From positions 73,517 to 137,516 of the forward strand of contig CAZKGR010000007.1 of NCBI GenBank assembly GCA_964552465.1: a stretch of 64,000 bases of DNA, in the 5' to 3' direction. Positions 17,393-25,409 of the stretch are shown piece by piece. The notes under the pieces are model-generated. The model saw nothing but the letters and a program-made list of their open reading frames with translations, was not told the DNA's origin and made no database searches. A program made the translations under genes and the position numbers. Every line of letters begins with the position of its first letter. Within the stretch, counting starts at the first letter, position 1. The stretch comes from BMS3BBIN04 sp964552465 (GTDB taxonomy: Bacteria > Electryoneota > Electryoneia > Electryoneales > Electryoneaceae).

Positions 17393-17794
17393 TCAGATCA
17401 CCTGCTTCTTCCTTTTCCGGAACAAGTAAGGCGTAGCCAGTACGGACGCATACGCCAGCAATGCGACTCCGGCGTATAATCCATCCGTTACCGGATCCAC
17501 GTTCGGAAACACCCGGGAATACAACGGGAATATTGCGGAATCCAGCAACATTCCCGGCAGTGCGATGGCAATGGATGCTGGAGAGTGTCCGCTCGGCGGG
17601 ATACGTAAAATCAGGTAGATGCTGAAAGTAATAACCATCATTAGCGGGACAACACTGATGAACAGGCCGATGATCATTCCAGTGTTTTCGGGATCAAAGA
17701 ATAGTTGGCCCGTGAAGCGAAATGCCACGGTAATTATCAACCACACAATAAATCCCAGCAGTGCACACATCGAAAGCGCTTTCCGGACAGACAT
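17393..17794 (-). CDS. small four-helix membrane protein, DUF5367-like
   Basis: 133 residues with four predicted membrane helices (about 8-27, 38-62, 75-95, 105-125), a short basic C-terminus (FRKRKKQVI) and no catalytic motif. The pattern RKALSMCALLGFIVWL...FRFTGQ near the N-terminus and LLDSAIFPLY in the third helix recall DUF5367 proteins; this assignment is from memory and tentative. It stands alone, with about 240 bp before the MBL gene and a palindrome-bearing spacer on its other side. Confidence 0.6.
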   Translation of the reverse strand: MSVRKALSMCALLGFIVWLIITVAFRFTGQLFFDPENTGMIIGLFISVVPLMMVITFSIYLILRIPPSGHSPASIAIALPGMLLDSAIFPLYSRVFPNVDPVTDGLYAGVALLAYASVLATPYLFRKRKKQVI

Positions 17795-17907
17795 TTGATT
17801 CCTCGTGTAAACAGTTGGTTTCGGGACGTGAATATGCGATTGTCGACTGTCCTGAGCAATTGCCGTGAGCCTTGCGGCGTCTCCAGGTTCATCGTGACGA
17901 TTGATTA

Positions 17908-17939
17908 TCCGCGATAGCCGCTTCGCGGTCTATCACGGA
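17908..17939. repeat. imperfect palindrome downstream of porX
   Basis: Arms TCCGCGATAGCCGC / GCGGTCTATCACGGA pair with two mismatches around a TTC loop. It lies 10 bp past the porX stop (minus strand). It shares the CGCTTCGCG-type apex with the hairpin at 36362-36394 and has no T-run, so it is more likely a repeat element than a terminator. Confidence 0.55.
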
Positions 17940-17949
17940 CACCAGATAT

Positions 17950-19518
17950 CTATCTCTCCCGGCTTTTCAGCACAGCCAAGGGTAAGACCATTTCCTCTAG
18001 TGATATTCCGCCATGGATAAAATTGTCGCGGAACTTATCCGCGTATTTGTTGAAGTCGGTTGGGTAGACGAAGTAGCTGTCGCCTTTAGCGAGAATAAGG
18101 TCGTCATTGACCTTGGTCGGTCCGATCCCCCAGGTGTCCGGCTGACGGACTCGAGCAGCGTGCTTCCCATCCACTTTCAGGTTACGCCCGATCTTGTAAC
18201 GCAAGCTTGAAGACGCTTCCCTGTCACCAAGCACTTTCGCAGCGGTTCTCGCTCGTTTTGATCCATGATCGCTGGTAAGCACTATGGTTACGCCGCGTCG
18301 TCCAATGGCCCGCATCAGATCGAGCAATGGGCTGTGCTCAAACCAGCTTCTGACAACTGACCGATACGCGGCCTCGTCCGGGATCAATGTTTGGATCACT
18401 TCCTCGGTACTACGATGATGGGCAACGATGTCAACGAAGTTGAAAACCATGCTGACCAATGGCAGGTCATAGTAGTCGCTGGCCTTGCGAAGGATGCGTT
18501 GCGATTCATCCTGGTCAAGGATCTTGGCGTACTTCGGTTCAGGGTTCGGGAATATACCTAGTTTCTCGAGTTGACGGTCGAGCAGAGGCCGCTCGAATCG
18601 GTTGACGTTTACGTCACCATCCCACTCGAGCTTGTTGTATAGATCGGGGTGGACCTTTGGATACTCGTTCGGCAGCAGTCCGCTGAAGATACTGTTTCGC
18701 GCGAAGGGCGTCGCAGTCGGAAGCAACGAGAAATAGGCTTCGGTCTCGATGTCGAAGTGTTCACGCATCATTGGTTCGACAGCCATCCAGTGATCGAATC
18801 GCAGACAGTCGAGCACGAGGAACAGCACCGGTTCGTTCTTGCGCAGGAGTGGCGCGATCCATTCGCGGACAACATCATGGCTCATGGGCGGACGTTCGTC
18901 CCGCTGCATCCGCATCCAGCGCGGGTACATGCGTTCGACATAGCGTCCGAACGCGTGATTCGCACTCTCGAGTTGCTGGTCGAATAGTTCCATCAGGCTG
19001 TTGTCACGCTGCGCAGAAATCTCGATTGCCCAACGATTCATCCGCACCCCGAGATCAAGCCACTCGTCCCACTCCATCTCGCCGTCGAGTTCCTCGCCGG
19101 TACGGTTGAATTCGGCGACGTAATCCTGCGCCAGACGTTGTTGGTTAATTGCGCGGCCTTCAAGCAGTCGTTTCAATGCCGAGAGTATCTGAGAAGGATT
19201 TACCGGTTTCGTGAGATAATCGTCGATGCGTCGTCCGATAGCTTCTTCCATCAGCGACTCTTCTTCGGACTTGGTGATCATCACGACCGGCAAACCAGGC
19301 TGAATCTGTTTGACGCGTTTCAAGGTAGCGATGCCGTCCAGACCGGCCATCTGTTCGTCGAGCAGGAGTGCATCGTAGCGTTCACGCATTACTTCACGGA
19401 TCGCATCGCGACCGTTGGTAACAGCTTGCACATCAAACTCACGATCTTCGAGGAAGAGGATATGGGGCTTCAGCAGTTCGATTTCATCGTCAGCCCAGAG
19501 GATTCGTTTCGTTGCCAC
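17950..19518 (-). CDS. porX: T9SS response regulator PorX (REC-PglZ)
   Basis: PorX couples the PorY histidine kinase to expression of type IX secretion genes in Bacteroidota. Here 522 residues begin with a receiver domain (RILWADDEIELLKPHILFLE, phosphoacceptor D54 in LLLDEQM, MITKSEEE, DYLTKPVNP), then an alpha-helical linker, then a PglZ/alkaline-phosphatase-like domain (VLDCLRFDHW, LPTATPFARN, TSDHGSKR, HGGISLEEMVLPLA). The GTG at 19518 is chosen because AAGGAG lies 6 nt upstream and the receiver fold starts at once; the ATG at 19569 would add 17 unlikely residues. No porY, sigP or structural T9SS gene is adjacent. Five T9SS cargo proteins in this window fit its presence. Confidence 0.92.
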   Translation of the reverse strand: MATKRILWADDEIELLKPHILFLEDREFDVQAVTNGRDAIREVMRERYDALLLDEQMAGLDGIATLKRVKQIQPGLPVVMITKSEEESLMEEAIGRRIDDYLTKPVNPSQILSALKRLLEGRAINQQRLAQDYVAEFNRTGEELDGEMEWDEWLDLGVRMNRWAIEISAQRDNSLMELFDQQLESANHAFGRYVERMYPRWMRMQRDERPPMSHDVVREWIAPLLRKNEPVLFLVLDCLRFDHWMAVEPMMREHFDIETEAYFSLLPTATPFARNSIFSGLLPNEYPKVHPDLYNKLEWDGDVNVNRFERPLLDRQLEKLGIFPNPEPKYAKILDQDESQRILRKASDYYDLPLVSMVFNFVDIVAHHRSTEEVIQTLIPDEAAYRSVVRSWFEHSPLLDLMRAIGRRGVTIVLTSDHGSKRARTAAKVLGDREASSSLRYKIGRNLKVDGKHAARVRQPDTWGIGPTKVNDDLILAKGDSYFVYPTDFNKYADKFRDNFIHGGISLEEMVLPLAVLKSRER

Positions 19519-19609
19519 CAGGTACTCCTTCTGTGATTGGATTCGTTCGTGGTTGTAAACAGGTAGCAACGTTTGGTTGGTGCGATCCCGGTTGATGGTT
19601 TGCAGATAT

Positions 19610-19641
19610 GTTTGCCCCTACTAGCTTGCAAGTGGGGATCA
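19610..19641. repeat. GTTTGCCC...GCTTGC palindrome, supplies a stop codon
   Basis: GTTTGCCCCTACTAGC then TTGCAAGTGGGGATCATC, an imperfect palindrome of the family also found at 30691-30720 and 41388-41478. Its terminal ATCA contains the stop codon (TGA, minus strand) of the adjacent DUF2520 gene. Confidence 0.65.
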
Positions 19642-20538
19642 TCTCATCTCTAAGGTATTCCGCCAAATCTGTGCCTGTTCCGCCGACAACCGCCCCTCAC
19701 GCTCCGCCAGATCTACCAGCGCGTGGGTCAACTGACGATACAAAACGAGCGTTGATTCATCAATCTCAGAAGTAAGATGCGCTTTCACGGTTACCTGATC
19801 GTTCCGTGCTACCGGTCCAGTCAGCGCATCTGCGGGACGGTGCTTCGCCAGGCTGTCAAGCATGCCTTGCATCAACGGCAGTAACGCATTCTCTGCGCTT
19901 CTCCGATCTTCCGCTATTCCGTCCAGACATCCCGCGCCCAAATCCAGCAACAGCGGTAAAAAGTTGGACACGAGCACTGAGGCAAGGTGATAACGCGCGC
20001 GATCCTGTTCTGCAACATTCATCGGTTTCACCCCCAGACTACGTGCCAGTTCCAGCATGACCGGGAGCGCTCCCTGATCCGTAGTGATCCCGGCGCAAAT
20101 GTTTTTGAACCTCTCAGCACCACAGCCTGGAGGGAATGTCTGTATGGGATGGAACGCTGCTCGCTGCCATCCTATCTCTGAAAAAGGTTGCAAGGGAGTC
20201 AATCCCAACGCGCCGGACAGATGCAATGCGATGCGCTTGGTATTCTGATCAACACTTACGTCAGATCGTTCTGACAAAGAATTGGCGAGCGATTCAATCT
20301 CGCCGTCTGGTACAGCAAAGATCAGTAAGTCGCCCTCGAGCCGGGCAGTGCTCAGAGTTGCAGTTGAGAATCCATCTTGACGGGCGAATTGCAAGTTTGG
20401 CGAATCGGGTAGATCGCAGATTGTTGATATGTTGTATCCGGCTTTATGCAGGGCGAGGCTCAGAGCTCGTCCAGCGGCACCGTAGCCGATAAGGTTTACA
20501 ACGGGTAACGAAGAGCTGGTGTCAGTTGGATTCAACAT
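19639..20538 (-). CDS. Rossmann-fold plus DUF2520 protein (PanG-like reductase)
   Basis: 299-residue NAD(P)-binding protein. The N-terminal Rossmann domain starts VVNLIGYGAAGRALSLALHKAG (glycine-rich loop about 17-24). The middle has HLSGALGLTPLQ and FHPIQTFPPG, and the C-terminal DUF2520 helical domain carries ARYHLASVLVSNFLPLLLDLGAG. DUF2520 proteins include PanG, an alternative ketopantoate reductase of pantothenate synthesis described in Francisella, so that is a reasonable role. No other pan genes are nearby. The stop codon is provided by a palindromic repeat, so the original C-terminus may have been altered. Confidence 0.8.
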   Translation of the reverse strand: MLNPTDTSSSLPVVNLIGYGAAGRALSLALHKAGYNISTICDLPDSPNLQFARQDGFSTATLSTARLEGDLLIFAVPDGEIESLANSLSERSDVSVDQNTKRIALHLSGALGLTPLQPFSEIGWQRAAFHPIQTFPPGCGAERFKNICAGITTDQGALPVMLELARSLGVKPMNVAEQDRARYHLASVLVSNFLPLLLDLGAGCLDGIAEDRRSAENALLPLMQGMLDSLAKHRPADALTGPVARNDQVTVKAHLTSEIDESTLVLYRQLTHALVDLAEREGRLSAEQAQIWRNTLEMR

Positions 20539-20547
20539 GAGAGAGGA

Positions 20548-20570
20548 ACGAGCCGCTTGGTGCGGCTCGT
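20548..20570 (-). terminator. hairpin after the small basic-tail membrane protein
   Basis: Nine-bp arms ACGAGCCGC / GCGGCTCGT with loop TTGGT, 7 bp past the stop of the 20578-20916 gene. The T-run is weak (TCCTCTC), so this is only a probable terminator. Confidence 0.5.
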
Positions 20571-20577
20571 AATCAAC

Positions 20578-20916
20578 TTATTCCGTCGGATAAGGCGGAC
20601 GCATCTTCAGTTTGCTACGGCGATCAACGTCGCGTCGATCTTTCTCCCGACGGCGTTCGCGTTCCTGAACCGATTCGTTGGGTTTTTCCCTTCGATCTCT
20701 CGCACTCCTTCGCTCTTTGGCGCGTCGATCTTCCCAAATGAGTTTCCGGGTTGCCATGGTGCGGCTGGGAACATAGTCGTACCCGAGATCCTCATAGGTC
20801 GTATCCGGCTTCTTCTCCTGGATGGCTGTACGGATAGATTGTGCAAGAAAGGCGATGGCGATGAGCACAAACATGACGGCGGCTAGCCCGATCAGGATGC
20901 TCAGCAATGTATCCAT
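20578..20916 (-). CDS. small single-helix membrane protein with charged tail
   Basis: 112 residues, family not recognised. One membrane helix (about 3-26, MDTLLSILIGLAAVMFVLI) is followed by a strongly basic/acidic cytoplasmic tail rich in RR, ER and KDRR pairs (about 62-105), probably helical. The ATG at 20916 is preferred over the in-frame ATG at 20958 because GGAGGA precedes it at 6 nt. Such proteins often act as membrane-tethered scaffolds, but nothing here shows a partner. Confidence 0.65.
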   Translation of the reverse strand: MDTLLSILIGLAAVMFVLIAIAFLAQSIRTAIQEKKPDTTYEDLGYDYVPSRTMATRKLIWEDRRAKERRSARDRREKPNESVQERERRREKDRRDVDRRSKLKMRPPYPTE

Positions 20917-21182
20917 GTAGTTCCTCCGCCGAATCCACCGGGATTCGATCCAACTCAATGAGTAAGAACAACGTACACCGCTTCGCCCAGTCGCAGCGTG
21001 AAGACGTTCTTGCTCGTTTCTGAATCAAGTATACGAGATATGCCGGATTCTCGCAAGAGGAATTCGGCCCGACAGGTTTATATCTCATTCCTCACATTTA
21101 CTTCATCAGTGTCGCGCCTAAAGATAGCGCAAACAAGAGTCGAATTGGGTAATCACGATCACAGAATGGGTCACGTGGTACC

Positions 21183-21722
21183 TCAATGTTCTCCATTTTC
21201 ATCATCATTATTATCATCTGAATCCCTATTTACAATAGGTGTTCCAGACGAATCAGCCGGTTCGACCACCCATCCCTTCTGAGCTTCCGGATGGCGGATC
21301 TTCCCTCCCAGGTTTGATGCATATGTCGCAAGAGAAGCGGTTCCGACGAGGAGTACTATGCTCGCCCACCACGCCCAGCCGCGAACATGATGCTCCTTTT
21401 TTCGAGACAGAGTGAACCAGATGAGCACGAGGAAGGCGGATGCTAACGCAAAGGGGAACAATAATTCTCCTGCCTCTTCGTGATCATGAACTACACCTTT
21501 ATCAAAGCTCGGTTCGCCCTCAATCATATCAACCGCTGCTTCACCTGAGTTGGCAGCGGCGACCAAGCCGAAGGCTGCCATCAAAACAACAACAAGCGTT
21601 ACGAGCCGAATAGCTTTCTCATTTGGATGAAAATAACTGACCGTGCAGAGCAGGAGTCCGATCCAAAGCAGAGTCGGCGAAGAGTGAACAAGAATCAGAT
21701 GAAGATGTGCCGCGTTTGGCAT
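21183..21722 (-). CDS. membrane protein with four helices and acidic tail, DUF2231-like
   Basis: 179-residue integral membrane protein. An N-terminal MPNAAHLHLILVHSSPTLLWIGLLL helix with conserved histidines is followed by helices at about 38-58, 85-102 and 115-133, and an acidic C-terminus (SDDNNDDENGEH). The layout (histidine near the start of helix 1, HDHEEAGE before helix 3, GGKIRHPE loop) resembles DUF2231-type membrane proteins. A redox or heme role is only a guess. GGAGG lies 7 nt before the ATG. It is divergent from the barrel gene. Confidence 0.65.
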   Translation of the reverse strand: MPNAAHLHLILVHSSPTLLWIGLLLCTVSYFHPNEKAIRLVTLVVVLMAAFGLVAAANSGEAAVDMIEGEPSFDKGVVHDHEEAGELLFPFALASAFLVLIWFTLSRKKEHHVRGWAWWASIVLLVGTASLATYASNLGGKIRHPEAQKGWVVEPADSSGTPIVNRDSDDNNDDENGEH

Positions 21723-21870
21723 ATTACGCCTCCAACTACTTGCTAATCATCATGTCTCGCCCAACATAAGCAAGCAAGCATTCGTTGTGCCAGTCTCATT
21801 GTTTGCTTGTTGCGTCCTCACGTTCAACCCGATAGCTTGCTTCCATGCATCAAAAAAGGCATATGCAGCC

Positions 21871-23025
21871 ATGAATAAATGTTTGCTGACACCACACTTC
21901 TTGCAAAATTTGTGCACGACCGTATTCGCAACATCGCTCGTGCTTCTCACAACCTGTTCCTCATGGGCAACGGAGTTGGCTGCTGAGGACAGCTTGAACA
22001 CGAGAGTCATAGCCGCACCGTACATGACAGGTAACAGCGATGACGGAATAACTCTCGGTTTTGGTTTAGGTATCAGTCGATCTCCGTTACTCTATTCTAT
22101 CCTGGCCGCTGAGTATTCCCTTTCCGAGCAGATGAATGTCCTTGGTGAAGGTGAAATCCACACAGAATATGTTCGTTATGTAGGCAGGCTGAGTTTCAAC
22201 AGTAGTACGCGGAGCATTTATCCATCCCAGCCTGTTGATCCCGAACCTTTACTCAGATCGGAAGTAGAGCGCCTGGAGTTCAAGCTCTCTGCCCTGCGCA
22301 CGTTCGGTACTGGGTTTGAAATCGGTCCGGCAGGTCGTTTGGAAACCGCCAAGGGTTTGCATCCGGAAGATCCTGACGGCAATCCGTTGGAACTCGATGA
22401 TTACCCACGATTCATTCCGGGTGCACTTGCGATGGGTGGGTTGCGTGCACGTTGGCGTACTACCAGCGCGGTACGTCCGCTGGATGGCTCAATCGTCGAT
22501 TTAACCACATTGTTTGGAGCGGCGTGGTCTGATAGTTGGGACGAGTCGAAACCGGATGCGTTGGTACAGTTCAAAATCGCGACCGCTCGCCCGGTTGCGG
22601 ACTGGATGCGAGTCTATTTGCGTGCGGAAACACAGGCTCAATGGAATTCGCCACCGCCGGTTCGCGCTTATAATGGCGGAAACAGAAAGGTTCGTGGTCA
22701 AGCGAAACGTCGAGAAGTGGGTCGGCGGGCGATCACTACACGTGCTCAAACGCATTTTACACTTATCAGAGATTGGCGCTGGCCAATGGAAACGGCAAGC
22801 AGGATCGTACCTTTTTTACCAGTTTATGAGCTTGAGTTGGAGCTGGTTCCGTTTTACGACATGGGTGTAATCGCCGATCCGGATTTCGGGTGGTTGCCAA
22901 CGCGTCACGGTGTCGGAGTGGGGCTACACCTCGTAATTCCACCTGAGCTTGTAATACGGATAGATGTTGGAGTATCTCCTGGCGGGTCACCACGCTACTA
23001 TTTCACGATCGGAGAGGCGATTTGA
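21871..23025 (+). CDS. outer-membrane beta-barrel protein, BamA/TamA-like barrel
   Basis: 384 residues from the ATG at 21871, which opens a signal peptide (TVFATSLVLLTTCSSWATE). An upstream in-frame ATG at 21787 would add 28 residues of no clear use. The rest alternates short polar turns with amphipathic strands and ends VIRIDVGVSPGGSPRYYFTIGEAI, like the terminal strands of Omp85-family barrels. NGGNRKVRGQ near residue 290 recalls the RGY/RGF motif region. No POTRA domains fit in the N-terminus, so it is a barrel-only member, perhaps a surface-antigen type. Substrate unknown. Confidence 0.65.
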   Translation: MNKCLLTPHFLQNLCTTVFATSLVLLTTCSSWATELAAEDSLNTRVIAAPYMTGNSDDGITLGFGLGISRSPLLYSILAAEYSLSEQMNVLGEGEIHTEYVRYVGRLSFNSSTRSIYPSQPVDPEPLLRSEVERLEFKLSALRTFGTGFEIGPAGRLETAKGLHPEDPDGNPLELDDYPRFIPGALAMGGLRARWRTTSAVRPLDGSIVDLTTLFGAAWSDSWDESKPDALVQFKIATARPVADWMRVYLRAETQAQWNSPPPVRAYNGGNRKVRGQAKRREVGRRAITTRAQTHFTLIRDWRWPMETASRIVPFLPVYELELELVPFYDMGVIADPDFGWLPTRHGVGVGLHLVIPPELVIRIDVGVSPGGSPRYYFTIGEAI

Positions 23026-23033
23026 AAAGGCAG

Positions 23034-23154
23034 CTATGAGTGATGAGCTCTGAGCTGTGAGCTTCAATAGAATACGGGGCAATTTCAGAAGAAAGTGCCC
23101 CGTTGAAGCTTGTTACTGCAGTTGCTCATCGCTCACAGCTCATAACTCAGAGCT
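23034..23154. repeat. composite element: TGAG heptads - hairpin - CTCA heptads
   Basis: Left arm: CTATGAG, TGATGAG, CTCTGAG, CTGTGAG (23034-23061). Centre: hairpin ACGGGGCA...TGCCCCGT (about 23074-23104), extended by TTTC/GAAA. Right arm: GCTCATC, GCTCACA, GCTCATA, ACTCAGA (23124-23151). The arms are inverted relative to each other, so the whole 120 bp is a large imperfect palindrome between two convergent genes. Confidence 0.85.
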
Positions 23155-23162
23155 GTTTTTGA

Positions 23163-24095
23163 TCACGCATTCCTCAGCGGATTGGTAATCTTCAGAACGC
23201 TGATGATCTTGATCAGTTCGTCAACACCGTCGCTCAGATTGATCTTGGCGTTATAGCCCAAAGATTTGAGCTTGGAATAGTCGACTTCGTAGTCACGGGC
23301 GTCTGGATCAGAACCGAAATCTGCTTCGTGCAAGTAGTAGTCGACCTTCTTGCTGATCTCCTGCGCGGCTTCACGCTTGGTGTAGTTCATTGTTTCATCG
23401 CCGACGTTGTACGTATTGCCTTGCATCTTGTCCCAGTTCGTCATGGCGAACGGATAGATTGCGGCGGCATCCATGCTGTGCAGGAATGTGCGGCGGAAGT
23501 GACCTTCGAAGATCACGATCTGCTTGTTGTGAATCGCCTGATACGTGAAGTCGTTGATTAACAGGTCGAGGCGCATGCGTGGGCTCGAACCAAATACAGT
23601 CGCGAAACGGAACAGGGTGAACTCGTGATCAGTTGCTTTGATCAGCTCTTCGCAGTCGCGTTTGTTGCGGCCGTAGAGTGTCAACGGATTGATCGGTGTC
23701 TCTTCAGTTGCTATGCCAAGCACCTTTCCGTATGTGGAACCGGTGGAGGCGTACAACAACTTCTGGCCCTTCTCCATCGCGTTCAAGATGTTTTTTGTGC
23801 CGTCCACGTTTACCGTATTCGCCCGAACCGGGTCTGCAGCGCAGGCCGGGTAGCCGACGATTGCAGCGAGATGTACGATGTAATCGTGACCTTTGACAGC
23901 TTCCTTTACGGCAGCTGCGTCACGGACATCGCCGTCGATGATGCTGATGTTCGGGTGGGCGCTGAATCCGAGCAGAGTTTGGGCACCAAACATGAAGTTG
24001 TCGAAGATGGTGACCTCGTAGCCGCACCGTAGAAGTTCAGGAACAAGGATGGTGCCGATGTAACCCGCACCGCCGGTAACCAGGATCTTTTCCAC
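23163..24095 (-). CDS. NAD-dependent epimerase/dehydratase
   Basis: Extended short-chain dehydrogenase of 310 residues acting on a nucleotide-sugar. EKILVTGGAGYIGTILVPEL is the NAD-binding loop, HLAAIVGYPACAADP follows at about 80, STGSTYGKV supplies the catalytic Ser/Thr region, and YGRNKRDCE gives the Y-x-x-x-K pair (about 147-151). The GTG at 24095 is chosen as start because the Rossmann fold begins at the next residue and GGA lies upstream; the frame stays open further upstream without homology. It is divergent from a second epimerase gene, so both may serve one envelope-sugar pathway. Confidence 0.85.
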   Translation of the reverse strand: MEKILVTGGAGYIGTILVPELLRCGYEVTIFDNFMFGAQTLLGFSAHPNISIIDGDVRDAAAVKEAVKGHDYIVHLAAIVGYPACAADPVRANTVNVDGTKNILNAMEKGQKLLYASTGSTYGKVLGIATEETPINPLTLYGRNKRDCEELIKATDHEFTLFRFATVFGSSPRMRLDLLINDFTYQAIHNKQIVIFEGHFRRTFLHSMDAAAIYPFAMTNWDKMQGNTYNVGDETMNYTKREAAQEISKKVDYYLHEADFGSDPDARDYEVDYSKLKSLGYNAKINLSDGVDELIKIISVLKITNPLRNA

Positions 24096-24380
24096 GTTGT
24101 TTTCCAGAGTTATGGTTGAGTGTTTCTTAGTTTTGGATCGTGAAGATGAGCACAAAGGTTTGGCAAAGGTAAGACTCCAGTCTCTCTCTGAGCAAGGGAC
24201 CGTGATCACCTGTCTTCCGCTCCGGATTTCCTCAAGGTTGCATCGGTAATTGTCACATGATATAAAGGACATCTTATTCATGAGCCTTTCCGAGCCATGA
24301 GCTGTCCTGGATCACGGTATTGTGTCTCTCGCGTTACTATCTTCCAGCCTCAATTGTTTTGAACCAAAGGGGATTTCATC

Positions 24381-25319
24381 ATGGCAACAGTTGTGTTGCA
24401 GACTGGCGGCGCGGGATTCTTTGGACGCCGGATCGCGGAAAAAATTCGTGAAGCGGGTTACGAGCTGATCACACCGGACCTGCCGGATTTCAACCTGATG
24501 GATTATACGAACGTTGAGAAGACGGTTAAGGACATCGGTCCGGAGATCATAGTCCATCCAGCGGCGTATTACGGCGGTCTTGGAATCTGCATGCGTGAAC
24601 CGGCCAACCTGTTCTACAAGAACGTGATCATGGTTGCCAACCTGTTGGAAGCAAGCAGCAAGGTAGATTGCAAGCGGTTCGTCAGCGTGGGATCGGCGTG
24701 TGCGTATCCGGGCAATGTCGTTGGCGACATGAAGGAAGACGATTTCTGGAGTGGCGCACTGCATCCGAGTGTAGAGGCGTACGGCTTCACCAAGAAGGTG
24801 CAGCAGGTCGGCGGACGTGCGTATCAGAAGCAGTACGGCACCATCGGCCAGTACCCGCAGATCACCAACCTGTACGGTGAAAACGATGTGTTCACCGAGT
24901 ATCGCAGCCATGTCGTCGCGGCGTTGATCAAACGTTACGCGGACGCGGTTGCATCAGGCGCGGATCAGGTGATGAACTGGGGTACTGGCAGCGCGATACG
25001 TGAGTTCATGTACACCCATGACGGCGCGGAAGCCATCGTCAAGCTGATGGAAACCGATTACGACGACACGATCAACATCGGTTCCGGCATCGGCACGACG
25101 ATCAAAGAACTCGCCACATTGGTGGCCGAGCTGACTGGCTTTGAGGGCGAAGTCGCCTGGGATACGAGCAAACCCGACGGCGTTCCGCGCAAAGTGTTGG
25201 ACGTGACACGTATGCGTGAAGTGTTGAACTGGGAACCGCCGACCAGCCTCCGTGAAGGTCTGAAGAAGACCATCGACTGGTACCTCGCGAACAAAGAGGA
25301 AGCGGACGCGCGGCAGTAG
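24381..25319 (+). CDS. GDP-L-fucose synthase-like NAD-dependent epimerase
   Basis: 312-residue extended SDR enzyme. LQTGGAGFFGRRIAEK binds the nucleotide, PAAYYGGLGICMREPANLF and SVGSACAYPGN resemble the GDP-fucose synthase pattern, YGFTKK carries the catalytic Y-x-x-x-K, and WGTGSAIREFMYTHDGAEAI with a C-terminal TSLREGLKKTIDWY completes the fold. GDP-4-keto-6-deoxymannose epimerase/reductase is the closest named activity, but no GDP-mannose dehydratase is in view. A perfect bidirectional terminator follows. Confidence 0.82.
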   Translation: MATVVLQTGGAGFFGRRIAEKIREAGYELITPDLPDFNLMDYTNVEKTVKDIGPEIIVHPAAYYGGLGICMREPANLFYKNVIMVANLLEASSKVDCKRFVSVGSACAYPGNVVGDMKEDDFWSGALHPSVEAYGFTKKVQQVGGRAYQKQYGTIGQYPQITNLYGENDVFTEYRSHVVAALIKRYADAVASGADQVMNWGTGSAIREFMYTHDGAEAIVKLMETDYDDTINIGSGIGTTIKELATLVAELTGFEGEVAWDTSKPDGVPRKVLDVTRMREVLNWEPPTSLREGLKKTIDWYLANKEEADARQ

Positions 25320-25349
25320 ACGCTGTCATCCATTCGTGAGCGTAATTCA

Positions 25350-25376
25350 AACGCCCCCGCATCGCGGGGGCGTTTT
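25350..25376. terminator. bidirectional intrinsic terminator
   Basis: Arms CGCCCCCGC / GCGGGGGCG with loop ATC, flanked by AAA on the left and TTTT on the right. It serves the plus-strand epimerase and the minus-strand M56 peptidase gene that converge here. Confidence 0.92.
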
Positions 25377-25409
25377 ACTTTGACCAGGAAGACACATGTA
25401 ATAACGCAT

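Noticed and set aside
17393..17794. Toxin or holin role for the small membrane protein
   Set aside because: Four helices with no antitoxin partner or lysis genes nearby; nothing supports it.
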